Assembly (NCBI RefSeq): GCF_000312305.1
Contig: NZ_HE999449.1
Coordinates: 218,463 to 282,462, forward strand
Reading direction: 5' to 3'
Length of the DNA: 64,000 nt
DNA from: Prevotella conceptionensis 9403948
Lineage (GTDB): Bacteria > Bacteroidota > Bacteroidia > Bacteroidales > Bacteroidaceae
Part shown: positions 10,174-19,562 of the stretch, in pieces
How positions within the stretch are numbered: the first letter of the stretch is position 1
Layout of the letters: every line of letters starts with the position of its first letter
Notes under the pieces: generated by a model
Databases searched by the model: none
The model's input: the letters and a program-made list of their open reading frames with translations, nothing else
Told to the model about the DNA's origin: nothing
Translations under genes and position numbers: made by a program

Positions 10174-10231
10174 CCGTTGCCCGATAGGTGCAAGGCCAAC
10201 TTGGCCTTAACTGCACCCCACCGAGCAACGG
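10174..10231 (-). terminator. Nested 58-bp hairpin downstream of pepO
   Basis: Three inverted pairs lie inside one another: CCGTTGC (10174-10180) with GCAACGG (10225-10231), GGTGC (10187-10191) with GCACC (10213-10217), and AAGGCCAA (10192-10199) with TTGGCCTT (10201-10208). It starts 28 bp past the pepO stop. No T-run follows, so it may be a terminator, an RNA 3'-end stabiliser or a small repeat. Confidence 0.6.
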
Positions 10232-10259
10232 TAAATTAAGTGTTTACGGTCTTATCACT

Positions 10260-12293
10260 TTACCAAAGCGACAAACGTTGGCTCTTAGGGATAAACAACT
10301 TGTCGCCTTCTTTCACAGCGAAAGCCTCGTACCAGGCATCAATATGGGGCAAAGCGCCATTTACACGCCATTTACCCAGGGCATGCGGGTCGGCTTTTGT
10401 GCGGTTACGAATTTCTTGTTCGGTGATGTTTTGTCCCCAAACAGCAGCATAAGCCAAGAAGAAACGTTGTTCGGGCGTAAAGCCGTCGATGTTTTTAAGG
10501 TGTTTTTTTGCCTCAACATTTTTGAAAGCATTGAAACTTACTTGCAATCCGCCGTGGTCTGCAAGGTTTTCGCCGAGCGTAAACTGACCATTGGCGTTGA
10601 GGTCGGGAAGAACTTTGATGTTCGAGAAGAAGTCGGCATAAAGTTTAGCGCGCTCTTCAAATCCTTTCGCATCAGATGCAGTCCACCAATCATTCATATA
10701 TCCGTTGGCATCGTATTGCCTGCCCTGGTCGTCAAAGCCGTGTGTCATCTCATGACCAATAACCACGCCGATAGCGCCGTAGTTATAAGCCTCGTCGGCC
10801 TTAGGATCGAAGAAGGGACGCTGCAAGATACCAGCGGGGAAACAAATTTCGTTGGTTGTAGGATTGTAGTAAGCGTTAACCGTTTGCGGGGTCATCAACC
10901 ATTCATCGCGGTCGACGGGCTTACCCGCTCTTGTTAGAATGTGCCTATCGTGCGAGAACTTTCGGCAAGCAAGCACATTCTCATAATACGACTTCGTTGG
11001 GTCGATGGTTAGTTTGCTATAATCTATCCATTTGTTGGGGTAACCAATCTTAACATAGAACTTGTTTAGCTTGTTATGCGCAGCTGCTTTTGTGGTGTCG
11101 CTCATCCATGTTTGTGCATCAATACGTTGTCCAAGCGAAATTTGCAAGTTGCGCACCAGCTGTTCCATCATCTTCTTCGACGTTTCGGGGAAATAACGGG
11201 CAACATACATCTTACCTAATGCCTCACCCATCTGCTCTTCCACTTGGTTTGTGGCACGTTTCCACAACGGATATTCTTCCTTTCGGCCGCTCATGGTCTT
11301 GCCAAAGAAGTCGAAGTTGGCCAAACGAATTTCGTTCGTGAGGTACGAGGCTGAACTTTGAATGATGTCCCACTCGATAAGTGCGCGCAAGTCATCGGCC
11401 GTTGCGGCTGCATAAAGCTTGTCGTAGCCCTCCATAAACCCAGGTTGCCCCACAATCATTTCCTGAATATAGGCCGATTTCACGCCCTCGGCATTAGCCA
11501 TTGCTTCAAGATTTATGTTGGGATAGTTTTCCTTAAATTCCTTCAAGGTCATCTTATTGTAGTTGGCTTGTGGGTCGCGCAGTTCGGTTACGCTCTTCGA
11601 CACCAACGCCAATGCCGTTTCCATGCGGAAAATAGCGTCGCGACGGGCATCGGCTTGTGCCTCGTTAAAGCCATAAAGACGGAACATGCGTGCGATGTGC
11701 TTGCGAAAAGCCTCACGAATGGCTACCGTGGCGGGGTCGTTGTTCACATAATAGTCTTTCTGACCAAGCGTTAAACCACCCTGACCGATAGTCAAGATGT
11801 TCATCGTTACGTTTTTTTCGTCGGCAGCGAAATACGAACCGAAACCAACGCCGTAACCATAAACGGCATATTTAAGTTGAAATTGTTCAAGGTCGGCCTT
11901 GGTTTTAGCCCCTTCCGCCTCTGCAATCAAGGCTGCAACAGGTGCAAGTCCTTCCTTTTCGCGGCGAGTAGAGTCCATAGCCAGCTTGTAATAGTCGGAC
12001 AATTTCTGCTCCGTGCTACCTGGTTTAAACTTTTTTTTCAGTAGTTCGCCCAAAATGTTGTTAATGCGCTTGTTGTTGTCTTCTTGCAATCGGTCGAAAC
12101 TTCCATAGCGCGAATAGGCTGCCGGCAACGGATTGTTCTTTTGCCAACCGCCCGTAGCAAACTGATAGAAATCGTCGGCCGCACGAACCGACTTGTCAAG
12201 GTCTGACATCACTAGCCCCGACTGCCCCTGAGCCATGCCCAACGTGGGCGAGGCCATCATCAAGAGCGCAGGAAAGATTTGTTTCATGTTCAT
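10260..12293 (-). CDS. pepO: M13 family zinc metallopeptidase (neprilysin/PepO-like), exported
   Basis: Secreted or periplasmic endopeptidase expected to cut small peptides. 677 residues, matching the family length of 630-700. A signal peptide is visible (MNMKQIFPALLMMASPTLGMAQG, cleavage near residue 22). The zinc site is VIGHEMTHGFDDQG (HExxH) with the downstream third ligand in GENLADHGGLQVSF, and the substrate-binding NAYYNPTTNEICFPAGIL precedes it. The C-terminus has KADPHALGKWRVNGAL, typical of the family. It is monocistronic by spacing. The symbol follows family usage; the precise substrate is unknown. Confidence 0.94.
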   Translation of the reverse strand: MNMKQIFPALLMMASPTLGMAQGQSGLVMSDLDKSVRAADDFYQFATGGWQKNNPLPAAYSRYGSFDRLQEDNNKRINNILGELLKKKFKPGSTEQKLSDYYKLAMDSTRREKEGLAPVAALIAEAEGAKTKADLEQFQLKYAVYGYGVGFGSYFAADEKNVTMNILTIGQGGLTLGQKDYYVNNDPATVAIREAFRKHIARMFRLYGFNEAQADARRDAIFRMETALALVSKSVTELRDPQANYNKMTLKEFKENYPNINLEAMANAEGVKSAYIQEMIVGQPGFMEGYDKLYAAATADDLRALIEWDIIQSSASYLTNEIRLANFDFFGKTMSGRKEEYPLWKRATNQVEEQMGEALGKMYVARYFPETSKKMMEQLVRNLQISLGQRIDAQTWMSDTTKAAAHNKLNKFYVKIGYPNKWIDYSKLTIDPTKSYYENVLACRKFSHDRHILTRAGKPVDRDEWLMTPQTVNAYYNPTTNEICFPAGILQRPFFDPKADEAYNYGAIGVVIGHEMTHGFDDQGRQYDANGYMNDWWTASDAKGFEERAKLYADFFSNIKVLPDLNANGQFTLGENLADHGGLQVSFNAFKNVEAKKHLKNIDGFTPEQRFFLAYAAVWGQNITEQEIRNRTKADPHALGKWRVNGALPHIDAWYEAFAVKEGDKLFIPKSQRLSLW

Positions 12294-12378
12294 GATTCTT
12301 TTTTTGTTATTGGATAATGATGATTAAATATTTAGTACTAGTTATATGTTCACCGAGACAAAGGGCTACTATCTACCT

Positions 12379-14340
12379 CTACGACACCTGCCTCGACAGC
12401 TCTTCAAGGGTTTGGCTCAGCTCCATCCACTTTTCGTTTTCGCTATCCAAAGCACGTTGCACGGAGGTATATTCGCTCACGAGCGTCATGTCCGAGGCGT
12501 TGCTCACGTCGCTTAGCAGTTCGTTAAGTTCGGCAATGCGCTTTTCCATCGATGCAATACGTGCCTCGCATTCCTTAACGGCTTTTTCGGCTTTGTTCAC
12601 CTTCTTCATCCGATCTTTACGCTGTGCATAACTTTCGTTATCGGCTTTTGGCGTTTCGTCCGTTTTGGTTGGAGCGGGCGCAGCCGTATGCAAAAGGCTA
12701 TCGATGTTGGCAGATGTGGCGTTATCGGGCTGATTTGCGGCCGCAGTGCGTATAAAATCGTATATGCCACCAAGGTGTTCTTTCACCCTACCCTCGCCAA
12801 ACTCGTACACTTTCGATACCAATCCGTCGAGGAACTCACGGTCGTGAGAAACCACGATGGCCGTTCCGTCGAACGCTTTGATGGCCTCTTTCAGCACATC
12901 CTTCGACTGCATGTCGAGATGATTGGTGGGTTCGTCGAGTATAAGCAAGTTAACAGGCTCTAACAGCAGCTTAATCATAGCCAACCTACTCCGTTCGCCG
13001 CCACTCAACACCTTCACTTTCTTGTCCGAAGCCTCGCCCCCAAACATAAATGCGCCCAGTATGTCGCGTATCTTTAAGCGTATATCGCCTTTCGCCACAT
13101 TATCAATCGTTTCGAAAACGGTTAGGCTTTCGTCTAACAATTGGGCTTGGTTTTGTGCAAAATAGCCTATCTGCACATTGTGACCAATCTTCAATTCGCC
13201 CGTGTAAGGTATCTCATTGAGGATGCACTTCACTAGGGTAGACTTACCTTCGCCGTTCCGACCCACAAAGGCAACCTTCTCACCTCGTTTAATGGTAAAC
13301 GTAACATGGTCGAAAACAGTGTGCTCACCATAATCCTTACGCACATCGTCGCATATAACGGGATAGTCGCCACTGCGCAAACAGGGCGGAAACTTTAATC
13401 GCAAAGCCGAAGTGTCCACCTCGTCTACTTCTATCGGCACTATCTTAGCCAACTGTTTGATGCGGCTCTGCACCTGAACAGCCTTCGTAGGTTTATAGCG
13501 AAACTTCTCGATAAAGTCTTTCATGTCCGCTATTTCCTTTTGTTGGTTCTCGTAAGCGCGCAGTTGCTGTTCCCTTCGTTCGGCCCTTAGCGTAACATAT
13601 TCGTCGTACTTCACCCGATAATCAATCACCTTTCCACACGATATTTCTAGCGTGCGGTTAGTTACGTTGTTGATAAAGGCACGGTCGTGACTGACAAGTA
13701 CCACCGAGCCAGAGCTCTGTGCCAAGAATTGTTCGAGCCATTGAATGCTGTCGATGTCCAAATGGTTGGTGGGTTCGTCGAGCAACAGCACGTCGGGTTT
13801 GCGTAAAAGAATCTTTGCCAGCTCGATACGCATACGCCAACCACCGCTAAATTCACTCGTGGGGCGGTCTAAGTCGTTTCTATCAAACCCCAACCCGATG
13901 AGCGTTCGCTCCAATTCGGCCTCATAATTGTTGCCACCCAGCATTAGATAACGTTCGTGTTCGTGGGTAAATTGTTCAACGAGAGCCATGTAATCCTCAC
14001 TTTCGTAGTCGGTTCTTTCGCTCAGTTCGTTGTTCAACTGCTCAACGCGTGCCTTCAATTCCGTATTGTCGGCAAAGGCCTTCCTGGCCTCTTCTTTCAC
14101 CGTTGTATCATCTTCAAGAACCATTACTTGTGGTAAATATCCCACAGTTGTTCCCGAAGGAACAGACACATTGCCAGCCGTGGGCTTTTGTTTTCCACAT
14201 AATATTTTGAGCATGGTAGACTTGCCTGCACCGTTTTTGCCAACCAAAGCAATGCGGTCGCGATTGTTCACCACAAAACTAACGTCCTTAAACAACGGCT
14301 TTACACTAAACTCAACCGTTAAACCTTCAACTGAAATCAT
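12379..14340 (-). CDS. ABC-F family ATP-binding protein (ribosome-associated type)
   Basis: Soluble protein with two ATP-binding cassettes and no membrane domain, the ABC-F layout; family members act on the ribosome. 653 residues. Cassette 1: Walker A GKNGAGKSTMLK (about 35), signature FSGGWRMRIELAKILL, Walker B VLLLDEPTNHLD. An alpha-helical linker follows (about 240-320), then cassette 2: Walker A GRNGEGKSTLVK, signature LSGGERSRLAMIKLLL, Walker B LLILDEPTNHLD. The C-terminus is a charged coiled coil of about 80 residues, as in Uup/YheS-type members. Whether it is Uup-like, YheS-like or an antibiotic-protection type cannot be settled by eye. A -7 element lies just upstream. Confidence 0.92.
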   Translation of the reverse strand: MISVEGLTVEFSVKPLFKDVSFVVNNRDRIALVGKNGAGKSTMLKILCGKQKPTAGNVSVPSGTTVGYLPQVMVLEDDTTVKEEARKAFADNTELKARVEQLNNELSERTDYESEDYMALVEQFTHEHERYLMLGGNNYEAELERTLIGLGFDRNDLDRPTSEFSGGWRMRIELAKILLRKPDVLLLDEPTNHLDIDSIQWLEQFLAQSSGSVVLVSHDRAFINNVTNRTLEISCGKVIDYRVKYDEYVTLRAERREQQLRAYENQQKEIADMKDFIEKFRYKPTKAVQVQSRIKQLAKIVPIEVDEVDTSALRLKFPPCLRSGDYPVICDDVRKDYGEHTVFDHVTFTIKRGEKVAFVGRNGEGKSTLVKCILNEIPYTGELKIGHNVQIGYFAQNQAQLLDESLTVFETIDNVAKGDIRLKIRDILGAFMFGGEASDKKVKVLSGGERSRLAMIKLLLEPVNLLILDEPTNHLDMQSKDVLKEAIKAFDGTAIVVSHDREFLDGLVSKVYEFGEGRVKEHLGGIYDFIRTAAANQPDNATSANIDSLLHTAAPAPTKTDETPKADNESYAQRKDRMKKVNKAEKAVKECEARIASMEKRIAELNELLSDVSNASDMTLVSEYTSVQRALDSENEKWMELSQTLEELSRQVS

Positions 14341-14360
14341 TTATTTGCTATTTACTCGCA

Positions 14361-14368
14361 CAAAGTTA
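14361..14368 (-). promoter_or_regulatory. -7 element upstream of the ABC-F gene
   Basis: TAACTTTG on the minus strand, about 20 bp before the ATG at 14340, fits TAnnTTTG. I see no good -33 TTTG at the right distance. Confidence 0.5.
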
Positions 14369-14479
14369 ATCATTTTGTTTGAAAGTATGGACGTTTGTTT
14401 TAGGATTAGCTTAGCTACAACTACATTTTTGTTGTTTGCCAAATGCAGTTGGTTGTTTTGCTGTTTAAGCGTTGATTTC

Positions 14480-14863
14480 TTATTTACCGCTTAACTCTTT
14501 AAGTAATAATTGGATATAATCCCTACTCCAATCGTCTGCTTTACGTTTCGTGCCGTCGAACTGCAACAAGTCAATGTCTATCTTCACAATGCCTTTCTTC
14601 CGCTCTTCGGACACACTTCCCATCTCCGCCTCAATGTTTTTGAGCGCAACGAGCAACTCTTCTAACTGCATACTGCAATACCCTTCGGCCAAACAGTTTG
14701 TAAATGGTGGCGAAACGATGCCTATTGCGGGAGTGATAAGCGAACGCGAAAATTGCAATTGCGGGAAAACAGTCAACAACCGTGCTTTGGCATGGTCTAT
14801 ATTCTGTTCGGCTGCGATGTTGCTCCCCAAGGCCAATAAGATGTAATGCGTTTGTTGGTTCAT
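14480..14863 (-). CDS. Short HPPK-like (folate pathway pyrophosphokinase) protein
   Basis: 127 residues. The start (HYILLALGSNIAAEQNIDHA) matches the opening of 6-hydroxymethyl-7,8-dihydropterin pyrophosphokinase (FolK), and KKGIVKIDIDLLQFDG matches the metal-binding (T/R)xDIDxLxF region, with the two Asp residues present. Typical FolK is about 160 residues; here the C-terminal part after the metal site is short and the conserved R(x)W(G)PRxLD arginines are replaced by KKGIVKID. Either it is a divergent functional FolK or a relative with a changed role. It stands alone between the ABC-F gene and a divergent glucosaminidase gene. Confidence 0.65.
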   Translation of the reverse strand: MNQQTHYILLALGSNIAAEQNIDHAKARLLTVFPQLQFSRSLITPAIGIVSPPFTNCLAEGYCSMQLEELLVALKNIEAEMGSVSEERKKGIVKIDIDLLQFDGTKRKADDWSRDYIQLLLKELSGK

Positions 14864-15039
14864 TGGATAAAAATGTTAGGCATACAAATTTACATAATTA
14901 ACGCGATTTATAAGCCAGTGTAGGCAAAAACTTTTCGTGCAATAGCTAATTGTTTATAAAAACGGCGCAACAAGGTGAAGAATGGTTGAAATACTTATAA
15001 TATGCTTGTCCGACTGTGCGAAGTTACAATAATAATCAT

Positions 15040-15047
15040 TACTTTTG
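15040..15047 (+). promoter_or_regulatory. -7 element upstream of the glucosaminidase gene
   Basis: TACTTTTG fits TAnnTTTG and lies 20 bp before the ATG at 15067. No convincing -33 element was seen. Confidence 0.5.
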
Positions 15048-15066
15048 TGCTTAAAATCAGTTTTAT

Positions 15067-15981
15067 ATGAAGAAAATAGTTGTTCTGCTTACCACAATAG
15101 CACTTGTACTCCCCGTTTCGGCACAGCTGCGGTGGAATTCGGTGTACCAAACCTACATCAGTCAATATAAGGATCTGGCCATCGAAGAGATGCTCAAACA
15201 TCGCATTCCCGCCAGTATCACGTTGGCGCAAGGGCTATTGGAGAGCGGCGCAGGACAGGGCGCACTGGTAAAAAAGGGCAACAACCACTTTGGCATTAAG
15301 TGTCACGACTGGACAGGACGTAAGACTTACCACGACGACGATGCCAAAAACGAATGTTTTAGGTCGTACAAAAGTGCGAAAGAAAGCTACGAAGACCATA
15401 GCCAGTTTTTAAAGCGCGACCGTTACAAGTCGCTTTTTGCACTCGCGCCTAACGACTATCGTGGATGGGCCAAGGGATTAAAGGCATGCGGATATGCCAC
15501 AGACCCTGGTTATGCCACGAAACTGATTAATGTAATTGAGCTGTATAAGCTATACTTGTACGACTCGGCAAAAGACTACGACAAGTTTTTTGCCAAACAT
15601 GCAGGCAACTATCTGCCGGGTAGCAGCAACATGCGCCTGCACCCGATATACAAGTACAACGACAACTACTATCTCCGAGCAAGACGAGGAGATACCTTTA
15701 AATCGTTGGCCGAAGAACTGGAACTTTCGGCTAGGTCGCTTGCCAAAGCCAACGAACGTTCTAAGAATGACGTGCTGGCCGAAGGCGACATCATCTATCT
15801 CAAAAAGAAGCGTAAGCATGCAGAGAAACAATTCAAGGACAGGCCACACGTGGTTAAACCTGGCGAGAGCATGTACGACATCGCACAAAAGTACGGCATC
15901 CGCGTGAAGAGCCTGTACAAGATGAACGACTTGCCCGAAGATTACCAGATAAAGGTTGGTGCCGTGTTGAGGGTTTATTAA
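15067..15981 (+). CDS. Exported glucosaminidase-domain protein with two LysM domains
   Basis: Predicted peptidoglycan hydrolase cutting between N-acetylglucosamine and N-acetylmuramic acid. 304 residues: signal peptide (MKKIVVLLTTIALVLPVSAQ), a glucosaminidase domain (about 30-165) with the catalytic-region motif ITLAQGLLESGAGQGAL and NNHFGIKCHDW, then two LysM modules (about 195-240, YYLRARRGDTFKSLAEEL, and about 255-304, HVVKPGESMYDIAQKYG) that bind glycan. The layout is common in Bacteroidetes cell-separation enzymes. A hairpin lies 37 bp after the stop. The glutamate in LLESG is the likely catalytic acid by analogy with FlgJ-type domains. Confidence 0.92.
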   Translation: MKKIVVLLTTIALVLPVSAQLRWNSVYQTYISQYKDLAIEEMLKHRIPASITLAQGLLESGAGQGALVKKGNNHFGIKCHDWTGRKTYHDDDAKNECFRSYKSAKESYEDHSQFLKRDRYKSLFALAPNDYRGWAKGLKACGYATDPGYATKLINVIELYKLYLYDSAKDYDKFFAKHAGNYLPGSSNMRLHPIYKYNDNYYLRARRGDTFKSLAEELELSARSLAKANERSKNDVLAEGDIIYLKKKRKHAEKQFKDRPHVVKPGESMYDIAQKYGIRVKSLYKMNDLPEDYQIKVGAVLRVY

Positions 15982-16017
15982 AAACCGCCTGCACAATGGA
16001 CAACCAAACGCCAACAG

Positions 16018-16043
16018 CTTACGCCCCATAGTGCGGGCGTGAG
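16018..16043 (+). terminator. Hairpin after the glucosaminidase gene
   Basis: CTTACGCCC (16018-16026) pairs with GGGCGTGAG (16035-16043), with one G-U pair and an 8-nt loop. It lies 37 bp after the stop. No T-run follows, so termination is only likely. Confidence 0.5.
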
Positions 16044-16192
16044 CGCATTGTTTGCCACAACTAGCGGTGACGTAGTGCACGGGTGCGCATTTGGCCCGAA
16101 CCGCAAACGCCAACAAGCAGCCACACCATGCGGCAATCTGCCTACATCTAACAATTCTAGACAATTATTATCGTTTAACATCATACTATAAA

Positions 16193-17467
16193 ATGAAGAC
16201 ACTACTACTATCAATTCTCGCCTTGGCGAGTACTTTGACTGCGTGGTCGCAACGATTCGACGACGAGTTTGACAACCGAACCCTGCGCATTGACTACACA
16301 TTTGCCGGGAATGTAAACAAACAAGAGATTTCTGTGGCCAAGCTAAACGTCATGCCTGGATGGTACGGCAAACGGCAAAGACTTGCAGAAATACCTGTTG
16401 AAGGCAACGGACAGATTACTGTTAGGCGGAAGAAAGACAAGCAAGTGATTTACCGCAACTCTTTCTCAACGCTGTTTCAAGAATGGCTTACCTACGACGA
16501 GGCCAAGTCGTCGTCCAAGTCTTTCGAAAATGTGTTCCTCGTTCCAATGCCAAAAGACACGGTGGAGATTACCATCGACCTGCGAAACAACCGCCGACAG
16601 GTTGTGGCTAGCCTAACGCACACGGTGGCTCCAAAGGACATCTTGATTAGAAAAATAGGCGAAACATCCGTTACGCCTTACGAAACGATCCAGAAGGCAG
16701 CCGATCCGAACCATTGCATCCACATCGCCTACGTTGCAGAAGGCTACACAGATGCGGAAATGGACGTGTTCTTAAAAGATGCCAAAGCGGCAACCGAGGC
16801 CCTGTTCGCCCACGAACCATTTAAGTCTACACGCAACCGATTTAACATTGTGGCAGTGAAATCGTCCTCAAAGGAGAGCGGCACAAGCGAACCCTCTAAG
16901 GGAATATGGAAAAATACGGCGTTGCACTCGCACTTCGACACGTTTTATAGCGACCGTTACCTTACCACACTGAACCTATTTGAACTGCACGACTGGTTGG
17001 CCGGCACGCCATACGAACATATTATCGTACTGGTGAACACTGAAAAGTATGGCGGCGGTGGCATACTTAACTCTTATAACCTGTCGATGACCCACCACGA
17101 GAAGTTCAAACCAGTGGTCGTACATGAGTTTGGACATAGCTTTGCAGGGTTAGGTGATGAATATGCCTATGAGGCCGAAAGCATTTCAATGTACCCACGC
17201 GACATCGAACCTTGGGAGGAGAACCTCACTACATTAGTGGACTTCAAGGGGAAATGGGAAAACCTCGTTAAGAAGAATACCCCGATACCAACACCTGCAA
17301 CCGAGAAGAATAAGAAAACAGTTGGTGCTTACGAAGGTGCCGGATATAGCCTAAAAGGTGTTTATCGTGGCTATCAAGATTGCAGGATGCGCACAAACGA
17401 GTTTCCAGAGTTCTGCCCTGTGTGTAAGCAAGCCCTAACAAGGTTTATTGATTTCTATACCAAATAG
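16193..17467 (+). CDS. Secreted M64 family (IgA peptidase-like) metallopeptidase
   Basis: Predicted zinc peptidase. 424 residues from the ATG at 16193; that start gives a clean signal peptide (MKTLLLSILALASTLTAWSQ), whereas the longer open frame from 16091 would bury it behind 34 polar residues. An N-terminal beta-rich domain (about 25-160) precedes the catalytic domain with HEFGHSFAGLGDEY (HExxH at 311-315), the M64 signature. The Cys/Met-rich end (DCRMRTNEFPEFCPVCKQAL) is also typical of the family. The M64 archetype from Clostridium ramosum cuts IgA; many gut Bacteroidales carry relatives of unknown substrate, so IgA cleavage is not proven here. Confidence 0.9.
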   Translation: MKTLLLSILALASTLTAWSQRFDDEFDNRTLRIDYTFAGNVNKQEISVAKLNVMPGWYGKRQRLAEIPVEGNGQITVRRKKDKQVIYRNSFSTLFQEWLTYDEAKSSSKSFENVFLVPMPKDTVEITIDLRNNRRQVVASLTHTVAPKDILIRKIGETSVTPYETIQKAADPNHCIHIAYVAEGYTDAEMDVFLKDAKAATEALFAHEPFKSTRNRFNIVAVKSSSKESGTSEPSKGIWKNTALHSHFDTFYSDRYLTTLNLFELHDWLAGTPYEHIIVLVNTEKYGGGGILNSYNLSMTHHEKFKPVVVHEFGHSFAGLGDEYAYEAESISMYPRDIEPWEENLTTLVDFKGKWENLVKKNTPIPTPATEKNKKTVGAYEGAGYSLKGVYRGYQDCRMRTNEFPEFCPVCKQALTRFIDFYTK

Positions 17468-17507
17468 GCCAAATACGCCAAGAATAAACTTTGGAACACC
17501 AATTTGT

Positions 17508-17600
17508 AAGCCCCTTGTACTGACACTACAAAGGGGCTTGTATTGACACTACAAGACGCTTGTACTCGCACTACGAGCCGCTTGTAGTGTGAGTACAAGC
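17508..17600 (+). repeat. Array of palindromic 21-23 bp units after the M64 gene
   Basis: Four units start CTTGTA at 17514, 17537, 17559 and 17581, about every 22-23 bp. Each is an imperfect palindrome of the type CTTGTAnTGnCACTACAAG. In addition, AAGCCCCTTGTA (17508-17519) pairs with TACAAAGGGGCTT (17527-17539), and the third unit pairs with the fourth (17559-17577 with 17581-17599, 17 of 19 matches). It could end transcription of the M64 gene in several ways. Confidence 0.7.
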
Positions 17601-17746
17601 GTGTTTGTAGCCGCTATACAGATAGTTTTCACTAACAGATTGACAACGAAACGGCGGTGTACAACCAACGTTCCAAAAGAAACTCCTTTCGTCTATAAGC
17701 TAAGTTCTATTGGTCCTGCTTATATCAACGTGAGTGGAAACAAAGA

Positions 17747-17792
17747 AAAGCCCCACTGCCGACCAAAGGATATGGCCATGCAGTGGAGCTTT
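17747..17792. terminator. Hairpin between convergent M64 and C69 genes
   Basis: AAAGCCCCACTGC (17747-17759) pairs with GCAGTGGAGCTTT (17780-17792), 12 of 13 positions, with a 20-nt loop. It lies between genes that converge, so it could end transcription from either side. The remaining sequence from 17600 to 17890 shows nothing else. Confidence 0.6.
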
Positions 17793-17890
17793 CGTGTATG
17801 GTTAAAGGCAAATCAGTGGTTAAGACTTGACTTGTAGCGACACAGCTTTCACAACGCACCTTGTGCCTTTAATACCCAATATTTAGCATC

Positions 17891-19543
17891 TTACTTTTTC
17901 TTTTCTTCGGGTACAAGATACCAGTCGCCCGTTTCCTTTACCAGCTTGCGAGCAAAAGCCTCAGGATAGCCAGGGCGTTGAACCTTTGCGCCAAGACCTT
18001 CCTTGTTGCGTTTGAAACTGCGTCCTTCGGTGGGTTTAACAGCCATGTCGTTATACTTTACGATAAGGAAGGTGGCCAATTCTTTCCAGTTCTTCAACAT
18101 AGATTGTGCCTGCTCGTTGCTATAATCGTTCAGATATTTAATGGTTTTCGATACGTCTGTGTTGTAAAGTTCGGCTGCACGTTTCTCTACTTGTGGCTGT
18201 TGAGCCAAATAACTGTTTTCAAGACTGTCGCGCATTGCTTTAAGCGGCGGGAAAAGAAGGCTGTAACGTGGGTAAACCATGTTGCTAACCCAGTTGCAAA
18301 CCCAATACGCATTCTTGTCCGAGAAGTTCAAAGCATCGGCACCAGGCGTGTTATAGCATTCGGGTTGAACGGTATTTCCGCAATAGATGGGCGTATAGGG
18401 AACCATGTTTCCATCGTCGTTGCCAAACCAAAGGATGCCACCAATCTGCCTAGGTAACCAAGAACGCAGTTGAGCAATAAAGCTGAAAGCGGTTTGTTGG
18501 GTGGATACAGGACGTTCGTTGAAGTATTTTTTACCGTCTACCGTATAGTAAAGCGGTGTGGGACGATAAGGCATTTGCCAGATGCCTCCACCAACATTGG
18601 TGCTGTCCAGTGCCAAAGGCGTTCCTTCGTAATGGTCGCGCATGGCAGCAGCAACGTCTTCGAAACTTACTTTCTTGTTGGGAATTATCCACAAAGGCAT
18701 GTCTTCGGCATTGGGGTCCTTGCCAAGAACCCAAGGCAAATAGCGGTCGAAGTTGTCGGCAAAGCGGTTAAAGAAACTGTAAACACGTGCATCGCAGAAC
18801 CTTCTTCCTCCGAAAGTGGGTTCGCCATAGACATCGCGCCAAGAGAAATCCTTATCCTTACCCGTGTACCAACCCTTTGAACGTGCAAAGCTGATAACGT
18901 CTTTCGAGTACATTACGTCGCTTTTGGGGTATTGCATAAACTTTGTTATGCGACTTTGGTTGGCATGAGCGCAAATGGCGTTGTCGGGAATGCGCACCGC
19001 AACCCACACTGCACCTTTACTTCCTGCGCCCTTTCCCATCATCTCCATAATCCAAGCCTCGTTGGGATCGCAGATGGTGAAAGTTTCGCCACCAGAGTAA
19101 TAGCCATAGGTGTTTACCAAAGTGGTCATCACGTTGATAGCCTCGCGTGCCGTTTTGCTACGCTGCAAGGCGATGTATATAAGCGAACCATAGTCTATCA
19201 AGCCCGTTGAGTCGGTCATTTCTTCTCGTCCTCCGTATGTGGTTTCACCAATGCAGACTTGGTGTTCGTTGATGTTTCCGATAACGTTATAGGTAATAGG
19301 TGCCTCTGGAATTTCGCCCAGATACTTGTGGCTGTCCCAATCGAACACCTTACGCATTTCTCCTTTGGCGTGCTTTCCTGCGGGGAAATGACACAATCCG
19401 ATGAACATACCGTAGTCGTCAGCATTATATGTGCAGAAGACCGACCCGTCTTTGCTTGCCTTTTTACCCACAATAAAGTTGGTGCAAGCATAGCTGCCCA
19501 GCCCAACTAGGGAGAAGGCGGCAATTAGCAATAGCTTCTTCAT
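17891..19543 (-). CDS. C69 family exported dipeptidase (Ntn hydrolase)
   Basis: 550 residues from the ATG at 19543, which gives a signal peptide MKKLLLIAAFSLVGLGSYA and places Cys20 (ACTNFIVGKKASKDG) at the new N-terminus; in C69 (PepD) peptidases this N-terminal cysteine is the nucleophile. A frame 14 codons longer exists from 19585 but would overlap the upstream gene and disturb the signal. Matching blocks include YNADDYG, CIGETTYGGREEM, EAWIMEMMGKG and ANQSRITKF. It lies 20 bp after the M23 gene and should be co-transcribed. Substrates are likely dipeptides outside the cytoplasm. Confidence 0.93.
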   Translation of the reverse strand: MKKLLLIAAFSLVGLGSYACTNFIVGKKASKDGSVFCTYNADDYGMFIGLCHFPAGKHAKGEMRKVFDWDSHKYLGEIPEAPITYNVIGNINEHQVCIGETTYGGREEMTDSTGLIDYGSLIYIALQRSKTAREAINVMTTLVNTYGYYSGGETFTICDPNEAWIMEMMGKGAGSKGAVWVAVRIPDNAICAHANQSRITKFMQYPKSDVMYSKDVISFARSKGWYTGKDKDFSWRDVYGEPTFGGRRFCDARVYSFFNRFADNFDRYLPWVLGKDPNAEDMPLWIIPNKKVSFEDVAAAMRDHYEGTPLALDSTNVGGGIWQMPYRPTPLYYTVDGKKYFNERPVSTQQTAFSFIAQLRSWLPRQIGGILWFGNDDGNMVPYTPIYCGNTVQPECYNTPGADALNFSDKNAYWVCNWVSNMVYPRYSLLFPPLKAMRDSLENSYLAQQPQVEKRAAELYNTDVSKTIKYLNDYSNEQAQSMLKNWKELATFLIVKYNDMAVKPTEGRSFKRNKEGLGAKVQRPGYPEAFARKLVKETGDWYLVPEEKKK

Positions 19544-19562
19544 AACTGTATAATTAGTTTGA

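Noticed and set aside
17589..17837. 82-residue open frame in the gap after the M64 gene
   Set aside because: It covers the palindrome array and hairpin region, has no recognisable domain and no promoter.
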